Notes under the pieces: generated by a model
The model's database searches: none
Seen by the model: only the letters and a program-made list of their open reading frames with translations
Told to the model about the DNA's origin: nothing
Shown: in pieces, positions 1 through 5,699 of the stretch
Layout of the letters: every line of letters begins with the position of its first letter
Position numbering within the stretch: position 1 is the first letter of the stretch
Translations under genes and position numbers: made by a program
Source of the DNA: CAMLHU01 sp031393795
Lineage (GTDB): Bacteria; Gemmatimonadota; Gemmatimonadetes; Gemmatimonadales; GWC2-71-9
Assembly (NCBI GenBank): GCA_031393795.1
Contig: JANMWE010000015.1
Location: forward strand, 1-6,153
Length of the DNA stretch: 6,153 bases
Reading direction: 5' to 3'

Positions 1-2
1 CG

Positions 3-677
3 ATGCGCCCCTGCGCCGCCCAGGCCCCCCGCTACGAGGCCGCCCAATTCGCCTGCACCAGCTTCGACGTGCGCGTCAGCACCACCGTCACCACCGAAAT
101 GGAAGGACGGCGTCGGGTCGAGATGCTGCGGCGGGATGGACGGCTGCTGGTGCAGGGAACGCCGGGCGACAGCGGCATCATGATCGAGGCGTGGTGGGAC
201 TCCCTCACGCTCTCGCGCCGAGCCGATGGTGCCACCCTCGCTCCCGATGCCTCCGGAATGCTCGGCGGCCGCTATCGCGGCGAGCTGACACCGGCGGGCC
301 GCTTCACCCGCACAGTGGCACCCTGGGTCCCCGATGATGTCGCGGAGGTCTCCGACCTCTCGCTCGCCCTCGACGACCTCTTCCCCAACTTCACACTCGG
401 CACGATGCGTTCCCTCACCGACAGCGCGCACGTCCGCCGCTGGCGACTCACCAGCAGCAAAGGAACGGACGCGCCCCCGACCCCCGAGCGCCCCTTCGCG
501 GTGCATGAGTCCGAAGGGAGCGACGGCGTGTTGGCGTGGGGCAGGGAAGGACTGCTGAGCTGGGTCCGGCAGGTCACCGCCGAGACTCGCGTCGCCGAAG
601 CCCCTCGTCGCGCCTTTCGAAGCGAGCTGGCCCAGAAGATCGAACTTCGGCGCGTGGGGAGCTGTACGGCGCGCTAG
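3..677 (+). CDS. Hypothetical, probably exported protein (5' end outside window)
   Basis: An open frame runs from the window edge to TAG at 675-677 and gives 224 visible residues. I do not recognise the family. The visible part is rich in predicted beta strands alternating with charged turns, for example around residues 20-70 (FDVRVSTTVTTEME, GRLLVQGTPGDSG). Around residues 104-132 there is an acidic/hydrophobic segment (VAPWVPDDVAEVSDLSLALD) followed by FPNF. This looks like a beta-rich extracytoplasmic protein. The first ATG (positions 3-5) is followed by no hydrophobic signal segment, and the frame is open to base 1, so the true start is probably upstream; a signal peptide there is inference. 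The gene converges on the TauE-like gene. Its last codons (RVGSC then stop) are repeated at 977-1003, inside the downstream tandem duplication. The coding call rests on frame length and composition; the function is unknown. Confidence 0.6.
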   Translation: MRPCAAQAPRYEAAQFACTSFDVRVSTTVTTEMEGRRRVEMLRRDGRLLVQGTPGDSGIMIEAWWDSLTLSRRADGATLAPDASGMLGGRYRGELTPAGRFTRTVAPWVPDDVAEVSDLSLALDDLFPNFTLGTMRSLTDSAHVRRWRLTSSKGTDAPPTPERPFAVHESEGSDGVLAWGREGLLSWVRQVTAETRVAEAPRRAFRSELAQKIELRRVGSCTAR

Positions 678-702
678 GGGGTGTACCGATCGGAAAATCT
701 TG

Positions 703-874
703 CAACAGCTTTCACACGGAGCACACGGAAACAAGAGCGAGAGCACGGAGAACTGCGTTCGTTGTGGTCTCGGGGGATAGCCCCCTCTCGGGATGTCGAC
801 CGAGAGACCACATCAATTGCTTTTCTCCGTGTGCTCTTTGTTCATTCTCCGTGCCCTCCGTGTTAAAGCTGTTG
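703..874. repeat. 172-bp imperfect palindromic element, copy A
   Basis: The outer arms are CAACAGCTTTCACACGGAG (703-721) and CTCCGTGTTAAAGCTGTTG (856-874), complementary except for one base. Inside them are several CACGGAG units on the left answered by CTCCGTG units on the right. An inner perfect inverted repeat, GTGGTCTC (764-771) and GAGACCAC (804-811), encloses a 32-base centre. The left flank of the inner repeat is 61 bases long and the right flank 63. The whole can fold as a long hairpin between two convergent genes, so a role as a bidirectional transcription stop is plausible. There is no coding potential and no transposase; it looks like a non-autonomous, REP- or MITE-like intergenic repeat. 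The family assignment is inference. Confidence 0.85.
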
Positions 875-891
875 TTGGGCTGTCCTTGAAA

Positions 892-911
892 CGCCGGCCC
901 GCGACCCGGCG
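892..911. terminator. Small GC hairpin (possible terminator), copy A
   Basis: The perfect stem CGCCGG (892-897) / CCGGCG (906-911) has an 8-base loop. It lies just beyond the duplicated TauE-like stop codon, and an identical copy is at 1217-1236 after the real gene. No T tract follows on either strand, so an intrinsic terminator role is uncertain. Confidence 0.3.
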
Positions 912-918
912 CCTGCCC

Positions 919-969
919 TCAGCTGAACCACACCTTCACCGCCACCGCCGCCAGGAAGACGGCGAACAT
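919..969 (-). pseudogene. Duplicated 3' fragment of the TauE/SafE-like gene
   Basis: The minus strand reads MFAVFLAAVAVKVWFS followed by TGA. This is identical to residues 100-115 and the stop of the intact gene at 1244-1591. The matching stops abruptly at 970, where sequence resembling the 3' end of the upstream gene begins. The fragment starts at an ATG that is an internal Met in the parent, but 16 residues forming one membrane helix are unlikely to be a working gene. It is a remnant of the tandem duplication and shows no base change from the parent over its coding length. Confidence 0.85.
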
Positions 970-976
970 CATCCGA

Positions 977-1003
977 CGCGTGGGGAGCTGCGCTCGCAGG
1001 TGA
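977..1003 (+). pseudogene. Duplicated 3' end of the upstream hypothetical gene
   Basis: CGCGTGGGGAGCTG at 977-990 is identical to 651-664. In the same frame it reads RVGSCARR and a TGA stop, against RVGSCTAR and TAG in the intact gene. It begins right after the copied TauE-like tail, so 970-977 is the junction of the tandem duplication. The identity is short, and the call leans on the surrounding duplication for support. Confidence 0.6.
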
Positions 1004-1027
1004 GGTGGTACCTGACGGAAAGTCTTG

Positions 1028-1199
1028 CAACAGCTTTAACACGGAGGACGCGGAGTTTAACAGCGAGGCCACGGAGAAAAGCAATTCGATGTGGTCTCAG
1101 GGGTTGATCCCATGCAGGGAGCCATCGCCCGAGACCACAACAATTGCAGTTCTCCGTGACCTCCGTCTTTGCTCCGTGCCCTCCGTGTTAAAGCTGTTG
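1028..1199. repeat. 172-bp imperfect palindromic element, copy B
   Basis: The outer arms form a perfect 20-base inverted repeat (CAACAGCTTTAACACGGAGG at 1028-1047, its complement at 1180-1199). The inner perfect repeat GTGGTCTC (1091-1098) / GAGACCAC (1131-1138) encloses 32 bases. The length is exactly that of copy A, but the asymmetry is reversed: 63 bases left of the inner repeat and 61 right. Diagnostic core sequence is also swapped: GAAAAGCAATT lies left here, while its complement lies right in copy A. It sits 3' of both convergent genes and is a candidate bidirectional transcription stop. Confidence 0.87.
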
Positions 1200-1216
1200 T
1201 TGGGCTGTCCTTGAGA

Positions 1217-1236
1217 CGCCGGCCCGCGACCCGGCG
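1217..1236 (-). terminator. Small GC hairpin downstream of the TauE-like gene
   Basis: The stem CGCCGG (1217-1222) / CCGGCG (1231-1236) has an 8-base loop and lies 7 bases past the TGA stop of the minus-strand gene. No U-rich tail follows. It may act together with the large palindrome further downstream. A terminator role is inference. Confidence 0.35.
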
Positions 1237-1243
1237 CCTGCCC

Positions 1244-1591
1244 TCAGCTGAACCACACCTTCACCGCCACCGCCGCCAGGAAGACGGCGAACATCCGGCG
1301 CAGCACCGCGGCATCGATGTGCTGCACGAGCTTCGCCCCGAAGAAGACGCCGAGGGCCAGGCCGAGGGCGACCATGCCCGCCGCCTTCAGGTCGACGTTC
1401 CCGTCCTTCCAGTAGACCCAGGCACCGAGGGCGCCGACGGGCAGCAGGAGCGAGGCCAGCGAAGTGCCGGTGGCCTGCTTCTGGGGGAAGTGGGCCAGGA
1501 GGACCAGGGCGGGGACGATCACCACCCCGCCGCCGATGCCGAAGAGGCCAGAGAGGATCCCGGCGGCGAAACCGATGAGGAGAAAGAGCAT
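1244..1591 (-). CDS. Half-size TauE/SafE-family membrane protein
   Basis: This 115-residue integral membrane protein has four likely helices, at about residues 2-32 (broken by a glycine-rich loop), 43-60, 70-88 and 99-114. Residues 15-30 (GLFGIGGGVVIVPALV) and 41-46 (TGTSLA) are the hallmark glycine-rich motif and following Thr/Ser segment of the sulfite exporter TauE/SafE (DUF81) family. The family is associated with transport of sulfite, sulfonates or other organosulfur anions across the inner membrane; the substrate here is unknown. Full family members are about 250 residues with two such repeats. This one holds a single repeat, as in known short members, so it probably works as a dimer (inference). 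The ATG at 1589-1591 has no clear Shine-Dalgarno sequence. The upstream 117 bases are a palindrome whose outer base is the A of this ATG. The stop is TGA at 1244-1246. The last 16 codons are duplicated at 919-969. Confidence 0.85.
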   Translation of the reverse strand: MLFLLIGFAAGILSGLFGIGGGVVIVPALVLLAHFPQKQATGTSLASLLLPVGALGAWVYWKDGNVDLKAAGMVALGLALGVFFGAKLVQHIDAAVLRRMFAVFLAAVAVKVWFS

Positions 1592-1707
1592 AGAAGTCGC
1601 GTGAGGCGCGAGAGGCGCGTGAGAGGCACAAGGGTCGCAGGGAAGATACCTCCCGACGACCCTTCTGCTATCGCGCCTTGAGCGCCTTGAGCGCCTCTGG
1701 ACTTCTA
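1591..1707. repeat. 117-bp palindromic element filling the tauE-like/emrB gap
   Basis: The ends are a perfect inverted repeat, TAGAAGTC (1591-1598) and GACTTCTA (1700-1707). Inside are 9-base-period units: GAGGCGCG/AGAGGCGCG (1603-1619) on the left, and GCGCCTTGA twice (1673-1690) followed by GCGCCT (1691-1696) on the right. These are roughly complementary across the element. The centre has an 8-base perfect stem (1630-1637 / 1657-1664). The right end contains the emrB stop codon (CTA on the plus strand, 1705-1707), and the left end supplies the A of the TauE-like ATG. It has no sequence similarity to the 172-bp elements. It looks like a non-coding, hairpin-forming intergenic repeat; whether it recurs in the genome cannot be seen here. 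Confidence 0.75.
1630..1664 (-). terminator. Hairpin after emrB (possible terminator or attenuator)
   Basis: AAGGGTCG (1630-1637) pairs perfectly with CGACCCTT (1657-1664), and GGGA/TCCC pairing extends the stem inward to a small loop. It lies about 40 bases past the emrB stop in transcript direction and before the TauE-like gene. It could end the efflux operon transcript or protect its 3' end. No run of U follows, so a factor-independent terminator is not certain. Confidence 0.4.
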
Positions 1708-3315
1708 GTGGGCCGCGCCGCTCCCGGGGATGAGCCGTCCGGTGCGGAACCGGAGCAGCAACGGCAGCGAGCAGACGAACACGATCCCCATTGTCAGGAA
1801 GAGCCGGGTGGCGGCCAGGGTCTGCGCCTGCCGGTAGAGGAGCCGGTACAACACCAGGTTGGCCTGGGCCACGGCCCGGGTCGCATCGCCGTGCAGGGCG
1901 GTGAACTTCTGCACCAGCGCCGCCAGGAACGCCTGCGTGCCGGGGTCATAGAGCGACTGGTGGGCGCGGAGCCCTTCCATCGCCTGCTCGCTGAACCGGT
2001 GGAGCAGGGTCGCCGCGATGGCGATGCCGAAGCTGCCGCCCAGCTGGCGCGCCAGGTTGAACAGCCCGGTCCCTTGGGCCAGCTGATAGGGTTTGAGGTC
2101 GGCCACCGACGCATTGGTGAGCGGCACGAAGATGCACCCGAGTCCGACCCCGCGGAGGATCATCGGCCAGAAGGTGTCGCCCAGCCCGGTCTGGGTGGTG
2201 AACTGGGAGTGCATGTACATCGAGGCGAAGAAGAGCCCGGTCCCGAGGGTGATCATCACCCGGGCGTCGAGCTTGGCCGCGTTCCGTCCGACCACCGCCA
2301 TCGTGACCGCGCTCGCCAGCGCGCCGGGGAGGATGACCTTCCCGGTATCCCACGCCGTGAAACCGAGCACGGTCTGGAGGAAGACGGGGAGCGCGAAGAC
2401 GCTGGAGTAGAGCGCGAAGCCGAGGCCCAGGCCGTACGTCACGCCGGCGGCGAGCTGGCGGTTCTTGAGGATCCGCAGGTCCACGATCGGATGTTCGGTC
2501 GTGAGCTCGTGCCAGATGAACCCGACGAGCCCGATGACGGCGCCGAAGCTCTCGGCCACGATCTCCCGGGAGGCGAACCAGTCCCGGCTCTCCCCGCGCT
2601 CGAGCAGGATCTGCAGCGAACCGATCCCGAGGATGAGGAGCGCCACCCCGATCCAGTCCACGTGGTCGGCCTGTTCCCGACCGTGATCCGGTTCGGGCAC
2701 GAGCTGCCAGGTCAGGATCCCCGCCATCACCCCGAGCGGCAGGTTGATGTAGAAGATCCAGGGCCAGGCGAAGTTGTCGGTGATCCAGCCGCCGAGGGTC
2801 GGCCCCAGCGTCGGGCCGACCATCACGCCCATCCCGAAGATGGCCTGGCCGATCCCCCGCTCCTTGGCGGGGAAGACGTCGAAGAGGATGGCCTGCGCCG
2901 TGCTGATGAGCGCGCCGCCGCCGATCCCCTGCACCACGCGGGCCCCCACCAGCTCTCCCAGCGTGTGGGCGTTGCCGCAGAAGAACGACGCCACGGTGAA
3001 GATGGCGATCGAGCCGGTGTAGTAGTTCCGCCGGCCGAACCGGCCCGAGAGCCAGCTGGTGAGTGGCAGGATGATCACGTTGGCCACGATGTAGCCGGTG
3101 CTCACCCAGGCCACTTCTTCCAGCGTGGCACCCAGCGACCCCATCATGTGCGGGATGGCGACGTTCACGATGCTGGTGTCCACCAGCTCGAGCACGCTCG
3201 CCAGCGTCACCGCGAACGCGATGAGATAGCGGTTCCGGTAGACCTCTTCCCGCGTGACCTGGCGCGGCGGCGCGAAGCGGGGCAGCCGAAGGCGCGGCAG
3301 TGCGAACGTGCCCAC
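1705..3315 (-). CDS. emrB: EmrB/QacA-type (DHA2) multidrug efflux MFS transporter
   Basis: This 536-residue inner-membrane proton-driven drug exporter is about the family's usual length (E. coli EmrB, about 512) with a longer N-terminus. It should have 14 helices. Visible signatures are ELVDTSIVNVAIP (43-55, TM1 motif with Asp46), the loop motif GRFGRRN (91-97), RVVQGIGGGALI (126-137), the antiporter motif C GPTLGPTLGG (167-176), WIFYINLPLG (186-195), and GIGSLQILLERG (230-241) with DWFASREI (245-252), as in EmrB. HPIVDL (275-280) and the GAAH end also resemble EmrB. The start is GTG at 3313-3315, with two bases after the adaptor stop TGA; no in-frame ATG exists before residue 57, so this start is the best choice. 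The transporter would work with the adaptor and TolC-like protein encoded just upstream. Drug specificity cannot be read from the sequence. The TAG stop lies in the end repeat of the adjoining palindrome. Confidence 0.94.
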   Translation of the reverse strand: MGTFALPRLRLPRFAPPRQVTREEVYRNRYLIAFAVTLASVLELVDTSIVNVAIPHMMGSLGATLEEVAWVSTGYIVANVIILPLTSWLSGRFGRRNYYTGSIAIFTVASFFCGNAHTLGELVGARVVQGIGGGALISTAQAILFDVFPAKERGIGQAIFGMGVMVGPTLGPTLGGWITDNFAWPWIFYINLPLGVMAGILTWQLVPEPDHGREQADHVDWIGVALLILGIGSLQILLERGESRDWFASREIVAESFGAVIGLVGFIWHELTTEHPIVDLRILKNRQLAAGVTYGLGLGFALYSSVFALPVFLQTVLGFTAWDTGKVILPGALASAVTMAVVGRNAAKLDARVMITLGTGLFFASMYMHSQFTTQTGLGDTFWPMILRGVGLGCIFVPLTNASVADLKPYQLAQGTGLFNLARQLGGSFGIAIAATLLHRFSEQAMEGLRAHQSLYDPGTQAFLAALVQKFTALHGDATRAVAQANLVLYRLLYRQAQTLAATRLFLTMGIVFVCSLPLLLRFRTGRLIPGSGAAH

Positions 3316-3317
3316 GA

Positions 3318-4391
3318 TCAGCTCTTGGTGATCTCGGCCACGACCGACATCCCCGGCCGGAGCGGCGCCTTCGCGTCGATGGGATCGGTCAGGCGGATCC
3401 GCACCGGCACCCGCTGGACGACCTTGGTGAAGTTGCCGGTGGCGTTGTCGGGCGGGATCAGCGCGAACTTGGCACCGGTCGCCGGGCTCACCGACTCCAC
3501 GATGCCGTGGAAGACGCGGTGCGGATACGCATCGACCTGCACCTCCACGACGTCACCGGAATCCACGCCGCCGAGCTCGGTCTCCTTCAGGTTGGCGGTG
3601 ACCCAGACGTCCTGGAGCGGGACCACCGCCATCAGCTGCATCCCCGGCTGCACCACCCCACCCACTTCCACGTTCCGCTTGGCGATCACCCCGTCGATCG
3701 GCGCCACCAGCGTGGTGTAGGAGAGCTGGAGCCGTGCGTTGTCCACGGCGGCCTGTGCCGCCGCGAGACGGGCGTCGGCACCGGTCAGCGCTGCCTGGGC
3801 GCCGAGCACGTTGTTCTCGGCCGCGCTCTGGTTGCGGCGGGCGGCGTCGAGGTTGGCCTTGGCGGCGTCGAAGGCGGCCTGCGCGGCATCGAGCTGTGAG
3901 GCGGCCACGATCTGCTGCGCCGCCAGTGTCTTGATCCGCCCGAGGTCGGCCTCGGCCTTCCGGAAGTTCGCTTCGGCGGAAGCGACGGTGCTCCCCGCTG
4001 CGCCCGCCTGGGCCTTCGAGGCCTCGAGCTGGGCCACGGCGAGGCCGGCGCGCGTCGTGGAACCGGCCGCGGCGCGCGCGGCGGCGAGGTCGGCCTCCAT
4101 CTGCGCCAGGCGCACGCGGAGGTCGCGGCCGTCGAGCACCACGAGGGTGTCGCCCGCCTTCACGGGGGAGTTGTCGTCCACCCGCACTTCGGAGACGAAC
4201 GCCTGCACTTTGGGCGCGATCGGCGTGATGTGGCCGTCGACCTGCGCATTGTCGGTCGAGACGTGGGTGCGGGCGTGGAGGTACTTCGCCCCGCCCCAGA
4301 GGGCCACGACGGCGACGAGGCCGCCGACGATCTGGAGGGGACGGCGGTTCTTCGGCGCGGCGGCCGCGGGGTCGTGCACGGGAGTCGTCAT
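3318..4391 (-). CDS. emrA: EmrA/HlyD-family periplasmic adaptor (membrane fusion protein)
   Basis: This 357-residue adaptor links the MFS pump to the outer-membrane channel. Order of parts: a short cytoplasmic tail rich in Ala and Pro (1-18); one membrane anchor (about 19-37); the first half of the lipoyl/barrel-sandwich domain, with STDNAQVDGHITPIAPKV (45-62) and GDTLVVLDGRD (80-90); a long Ala/Gln-rich coiled-coil hairpin (about 91-222); and the second lipoyl half, LSYTTLVAPIDGVI (223-236). The beta-barrel follows, with WVTANLKETEL (263-273) and FALIPPDNATGNFTKVVQR (309-327), then PLRPGMSVVAEI (343-354). These are typical of EmrA-type adaptors. I chose the ATG at 4389-4391, 7 bases after the tolC-like stop. 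The frame also stays open to a GTG at 4437-4439, but that start would overlap the upstream gene by 41 bases and add a charged, uncharacteristic tail. It is followed after 2 bases by emrB, so the two are probably translationally coupled. Confidence 0.94.
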   Translation of the reverse strand: MTTPVHDPAAAAPKNRRPLQIVGGLVAVVALWGGAKYLHARTHVSTDNAQVDGHITPIAPKVQAFVSEVRVDDNSPVKAGDTLVVLDGRDLRVRLAQMEADLAAARAAAGSTTRAGLAVAQLEASKAQAGAAGSTVASAEANFRKAEADLGRIKTLAAQQIVAASQLDAAQAAFDAAKANLDAARRNQSAAENNVLGAQAALTGADARLAAAQAAVDNARLQLSYTTLVAPIDGVIAKRNVEVGGVVQPGMQLMAVVPLQDVWVTANLKETELGGVDSGDVVEVQVDAYPHRVFHGIVESVSPATGAKFALIPPDNATGNFTKVVQRVPVRIRLTDPIDAKAPLRPGMSVVAEITKS

Positions 4392-4398
4392 CAGGTTC

Positions 4399-5697
4399 TC
4401 AGCGCATCTGGTCGAGGGCCCCGAGGGCGCGATACGCACGCACCCGCGCGGAGCCGAGGTTCACTTTGGTCTGGATCAGCCCATCACGCGCGGAGAAGAG
4501 GCCGAGCTGCGCCTGGCTCGTCTCCACGCTTCCAGCGGCACCGGCGCGGAATCGCTCTTCCGCCTGCCGCAGCTCCTGTTCGGCGAGCCGCAACCGCTCC
4601 GCCGCCACCTCCACCGCTTCGCGCGAGGAGGCGAGATCGAGGAGGGCGCCCCGCGCTTCCACTTCCACCTGGGCATGAAGGTCGCGCTCGCGCACCGACT
4701 GGGCCTCGAGCTTGGCCGACTGCTCCTGCATCCGACGCTGGCGCCGGAACCCGTCGAAGAGCGGCACCGACACCTGGATGCCGACGCTCCAGCTGTAGTG
4801 CAGCGAGTCGAGCGTCTTGCCCGCCTTGTTCACCTGGCCGAAGCCGGCGACCGAGGGGAGGTTCTCCCACACGATGGCACTCCGCTGCAGCCCGATCGCA
4901 CGGGCCCGCTCCCGCTCCGCCGCCGTCTCCGGCCGGTGCGCCAGGGCGAAGGCCACGGCGGCGGTGGCATCGCTCGGGAGGTCGTCGGTCGTCGCGTCGA
5001 GGGTGTCCGACAGCGTCAGGACCGTGTCGGCCGGGAAGACGAGCGCGCGGTTCAGCTCGAGGCGGGACTGCGCCCGCGCGTTCCGCGCGGCGACCAGTTG
5101 GCCGCGGATCACAGCGGAGTTGACCTCCGCCCGGGTCACGTCGATGGCGGCGCTGACGCCGGCCTGCAGCTGGTCACGCGCCATCTGGAGGAGTCCTGCG
5201 GCCACCGTGCTGTCTGCCACGCGCGCCCGCACCGTCTCCTCGGCGCTCACGGCCCGGAGCCACGCGAATCCCGCACCGACCCCGGCCGCGTCACCGGCGG
5301 CGGTGGCGTCATACCCCGCGGCATTGGCCTCTGCCGTGGCGCCGCGGGCGCGAGCGATGATGCTGCCGTCGAAGATCGATTCCTGGGCGCGGGCCCGGAA
5401 GGCGTAGAGCCCGAACGGATCGGTCACCGGCGGGACCCCCGGAAGGCTCAGGCCGAATTCAGTGAGGTTGTTGGTCTGGCGCGACCAGGCGGCCGACCCG
5501 GCGATCGTCGGGAGGAAATCACTCTGGTGCTGGCCGGCGCGGCTGTCGGCGGCGCGCGCGCCGAGCCGTGCGATCTCCCCCTGAACGCCGCGGGCGCGGC
5601 CGAGTGCGACCGCGCCGTTGAGCGTGAGGGGAGCGTCCTGTGCCGCCAGCGGGGCAGGGAGGAGCAGCGTGAGCAGGAGCGGGAGTCGGGTCATCAT
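4399..5697 (-). CDS. TolC-like outer membrane efflux protein (OEP family)
   Basis: This 432-residue outer-membrane channel component of a tripartite pump has a usual length for the family. It has a signal peptide at residues 1-20 (MMTR, then a Leu-rich stretch, then PAPLAAQ), with cleavage likely near AAQ/DA. Two structural repeats follow. The first runs from about 25-220, with FLPTIAGSAAW (61-71) as the first barrel strand and LLQMARDQLQAGVSAAIDV (169-187) in the helical part. The second runs from about 245-428, with YSWSVGIQVSVPLFDG (301-316) as a second strand pair and EERFRAGAAGSVETSQAQ (380-397) followed by a C-terminal helix. The repeated F/L-x-AG-x-x-S/T-x-x-E/D pattern is characteristic of OEP proteins. 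ATG occurs twice in a row (5695-5697, 5692-5694); I used the first, 2 bases after the regulator's stop. No convincing Shine-Dalgarno is visible, so reinitiation from the upstream gene is likely. It probably trimerises and docks with the EmrA-like adaptor. Confidence 0.93.
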   Translation of the reverse strand: MMTRLPLLLTLLLPAPLAAQDAPLTLNGAVALGRARGVQGEIARLGARAADSRAGQHQSDFLPTIAGSAAWSRQTNNLTEFGLSLPGVPPVTDPFGLYAFRARAQESIFDGSIIARARGATAEANAAGYDATAAGDAAGVGAGFAWLRAVSAEETVRARVADSTVAAGLLQMARDQLQAGVSAAIDVTRAEVNSAVIRGQLVAARNARAQSRLELNRALVFPADTVLTLSDTLDATTDDLPSDATAAVAFALAHRPETAAERERARAIGLQRSAIVWENLPSVAGFGQVNKAGKTLDSLHYSWSVGIQVSVPLFDGFRRQRRMQEQSAKLEAQSVRERDLHAQVEVEARGALLDLASSREAVEVAAERLRLAEQELRQAEERFRAGAAGSVETSQAQLGLFSARDGLIQTKVNLGSARVRAYRALGALDQMR

Positions 5698-5699
5698 GA

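Larger units (their letters stand above)
651..970. repeat. Tandem duplication unit, copy A
   Basis: This is the first of two direct copies of a unit of about 320 bp; the second is at 977-1295, offset 325-326. It begins in the last codons of the upstream gene (CGCGTGGGGAGCTG, 651-664, repeated at 977-990). It then includes a 172-bp palindrome and a small hairpin, and ends in a copy of the 3' end of the TauE-like gene. Positions 847-970 match 1172-1295 with one difference (A890 versus G1215). The 665-700 segment and the palindrome interior are much more diverged. Confidence 0.88.
977..1295. repeat. Tandem duplication unit, copy B
   Basis: This is the second direct copy of the unit seen at 651-970. 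Its right end merges with the intact TauE-like gene (1244 onward), whereas its left end carries only a scrap of the upstream gene. That is the pattern expected if the ancestral unit spanned from the end of one convergent gene to the end of the other and was then duplicated head to tail. Confidence 0.88.

Noticed and set aside
703..1199. CRISPR array
   Set aside because: There are only two copies, each 172 bp and internally palindromic, with duplicated flanks rather than unique spacers, and no cas genes.
703..1199. Invertible promoter switch
   Set aside because: The inverted core resembles a phase switch, but it lies at the 3' ends of two convergent genes, no promoter-like motif is evident in it, and no recombinase is in the window. 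I kept it as an inversion observation only.
536..1214. Short plus-strand frames across the duplicated palindromes
   Set aside because: They translate the inverted repeats themselves, give similar peptides from both copies such as VLKLLLGCP, and have no protein-like features.
651..1295. Insertion sequence
   Set aside because: There is no transposase frame, and the duplicated flanks are gene ends rather than short target-site duplications.
1678..3720. Long plus-strand open frame (680 codons) opposite emrB
   Set aside because: It is a low-complexity shadow rich in Glu, Arg, His and Gly that runs antisense to clear EmrB and EmrA coding sequence; high GC removes stop codons from this frame.
4392..4439. 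Upstream GTG start for the adaptor gene
   Set aside because: It would extend the protein by 16 residues into the preceding gene. The ATG at 4389-4391 fits the gap and the family's short N-terminal tail better.
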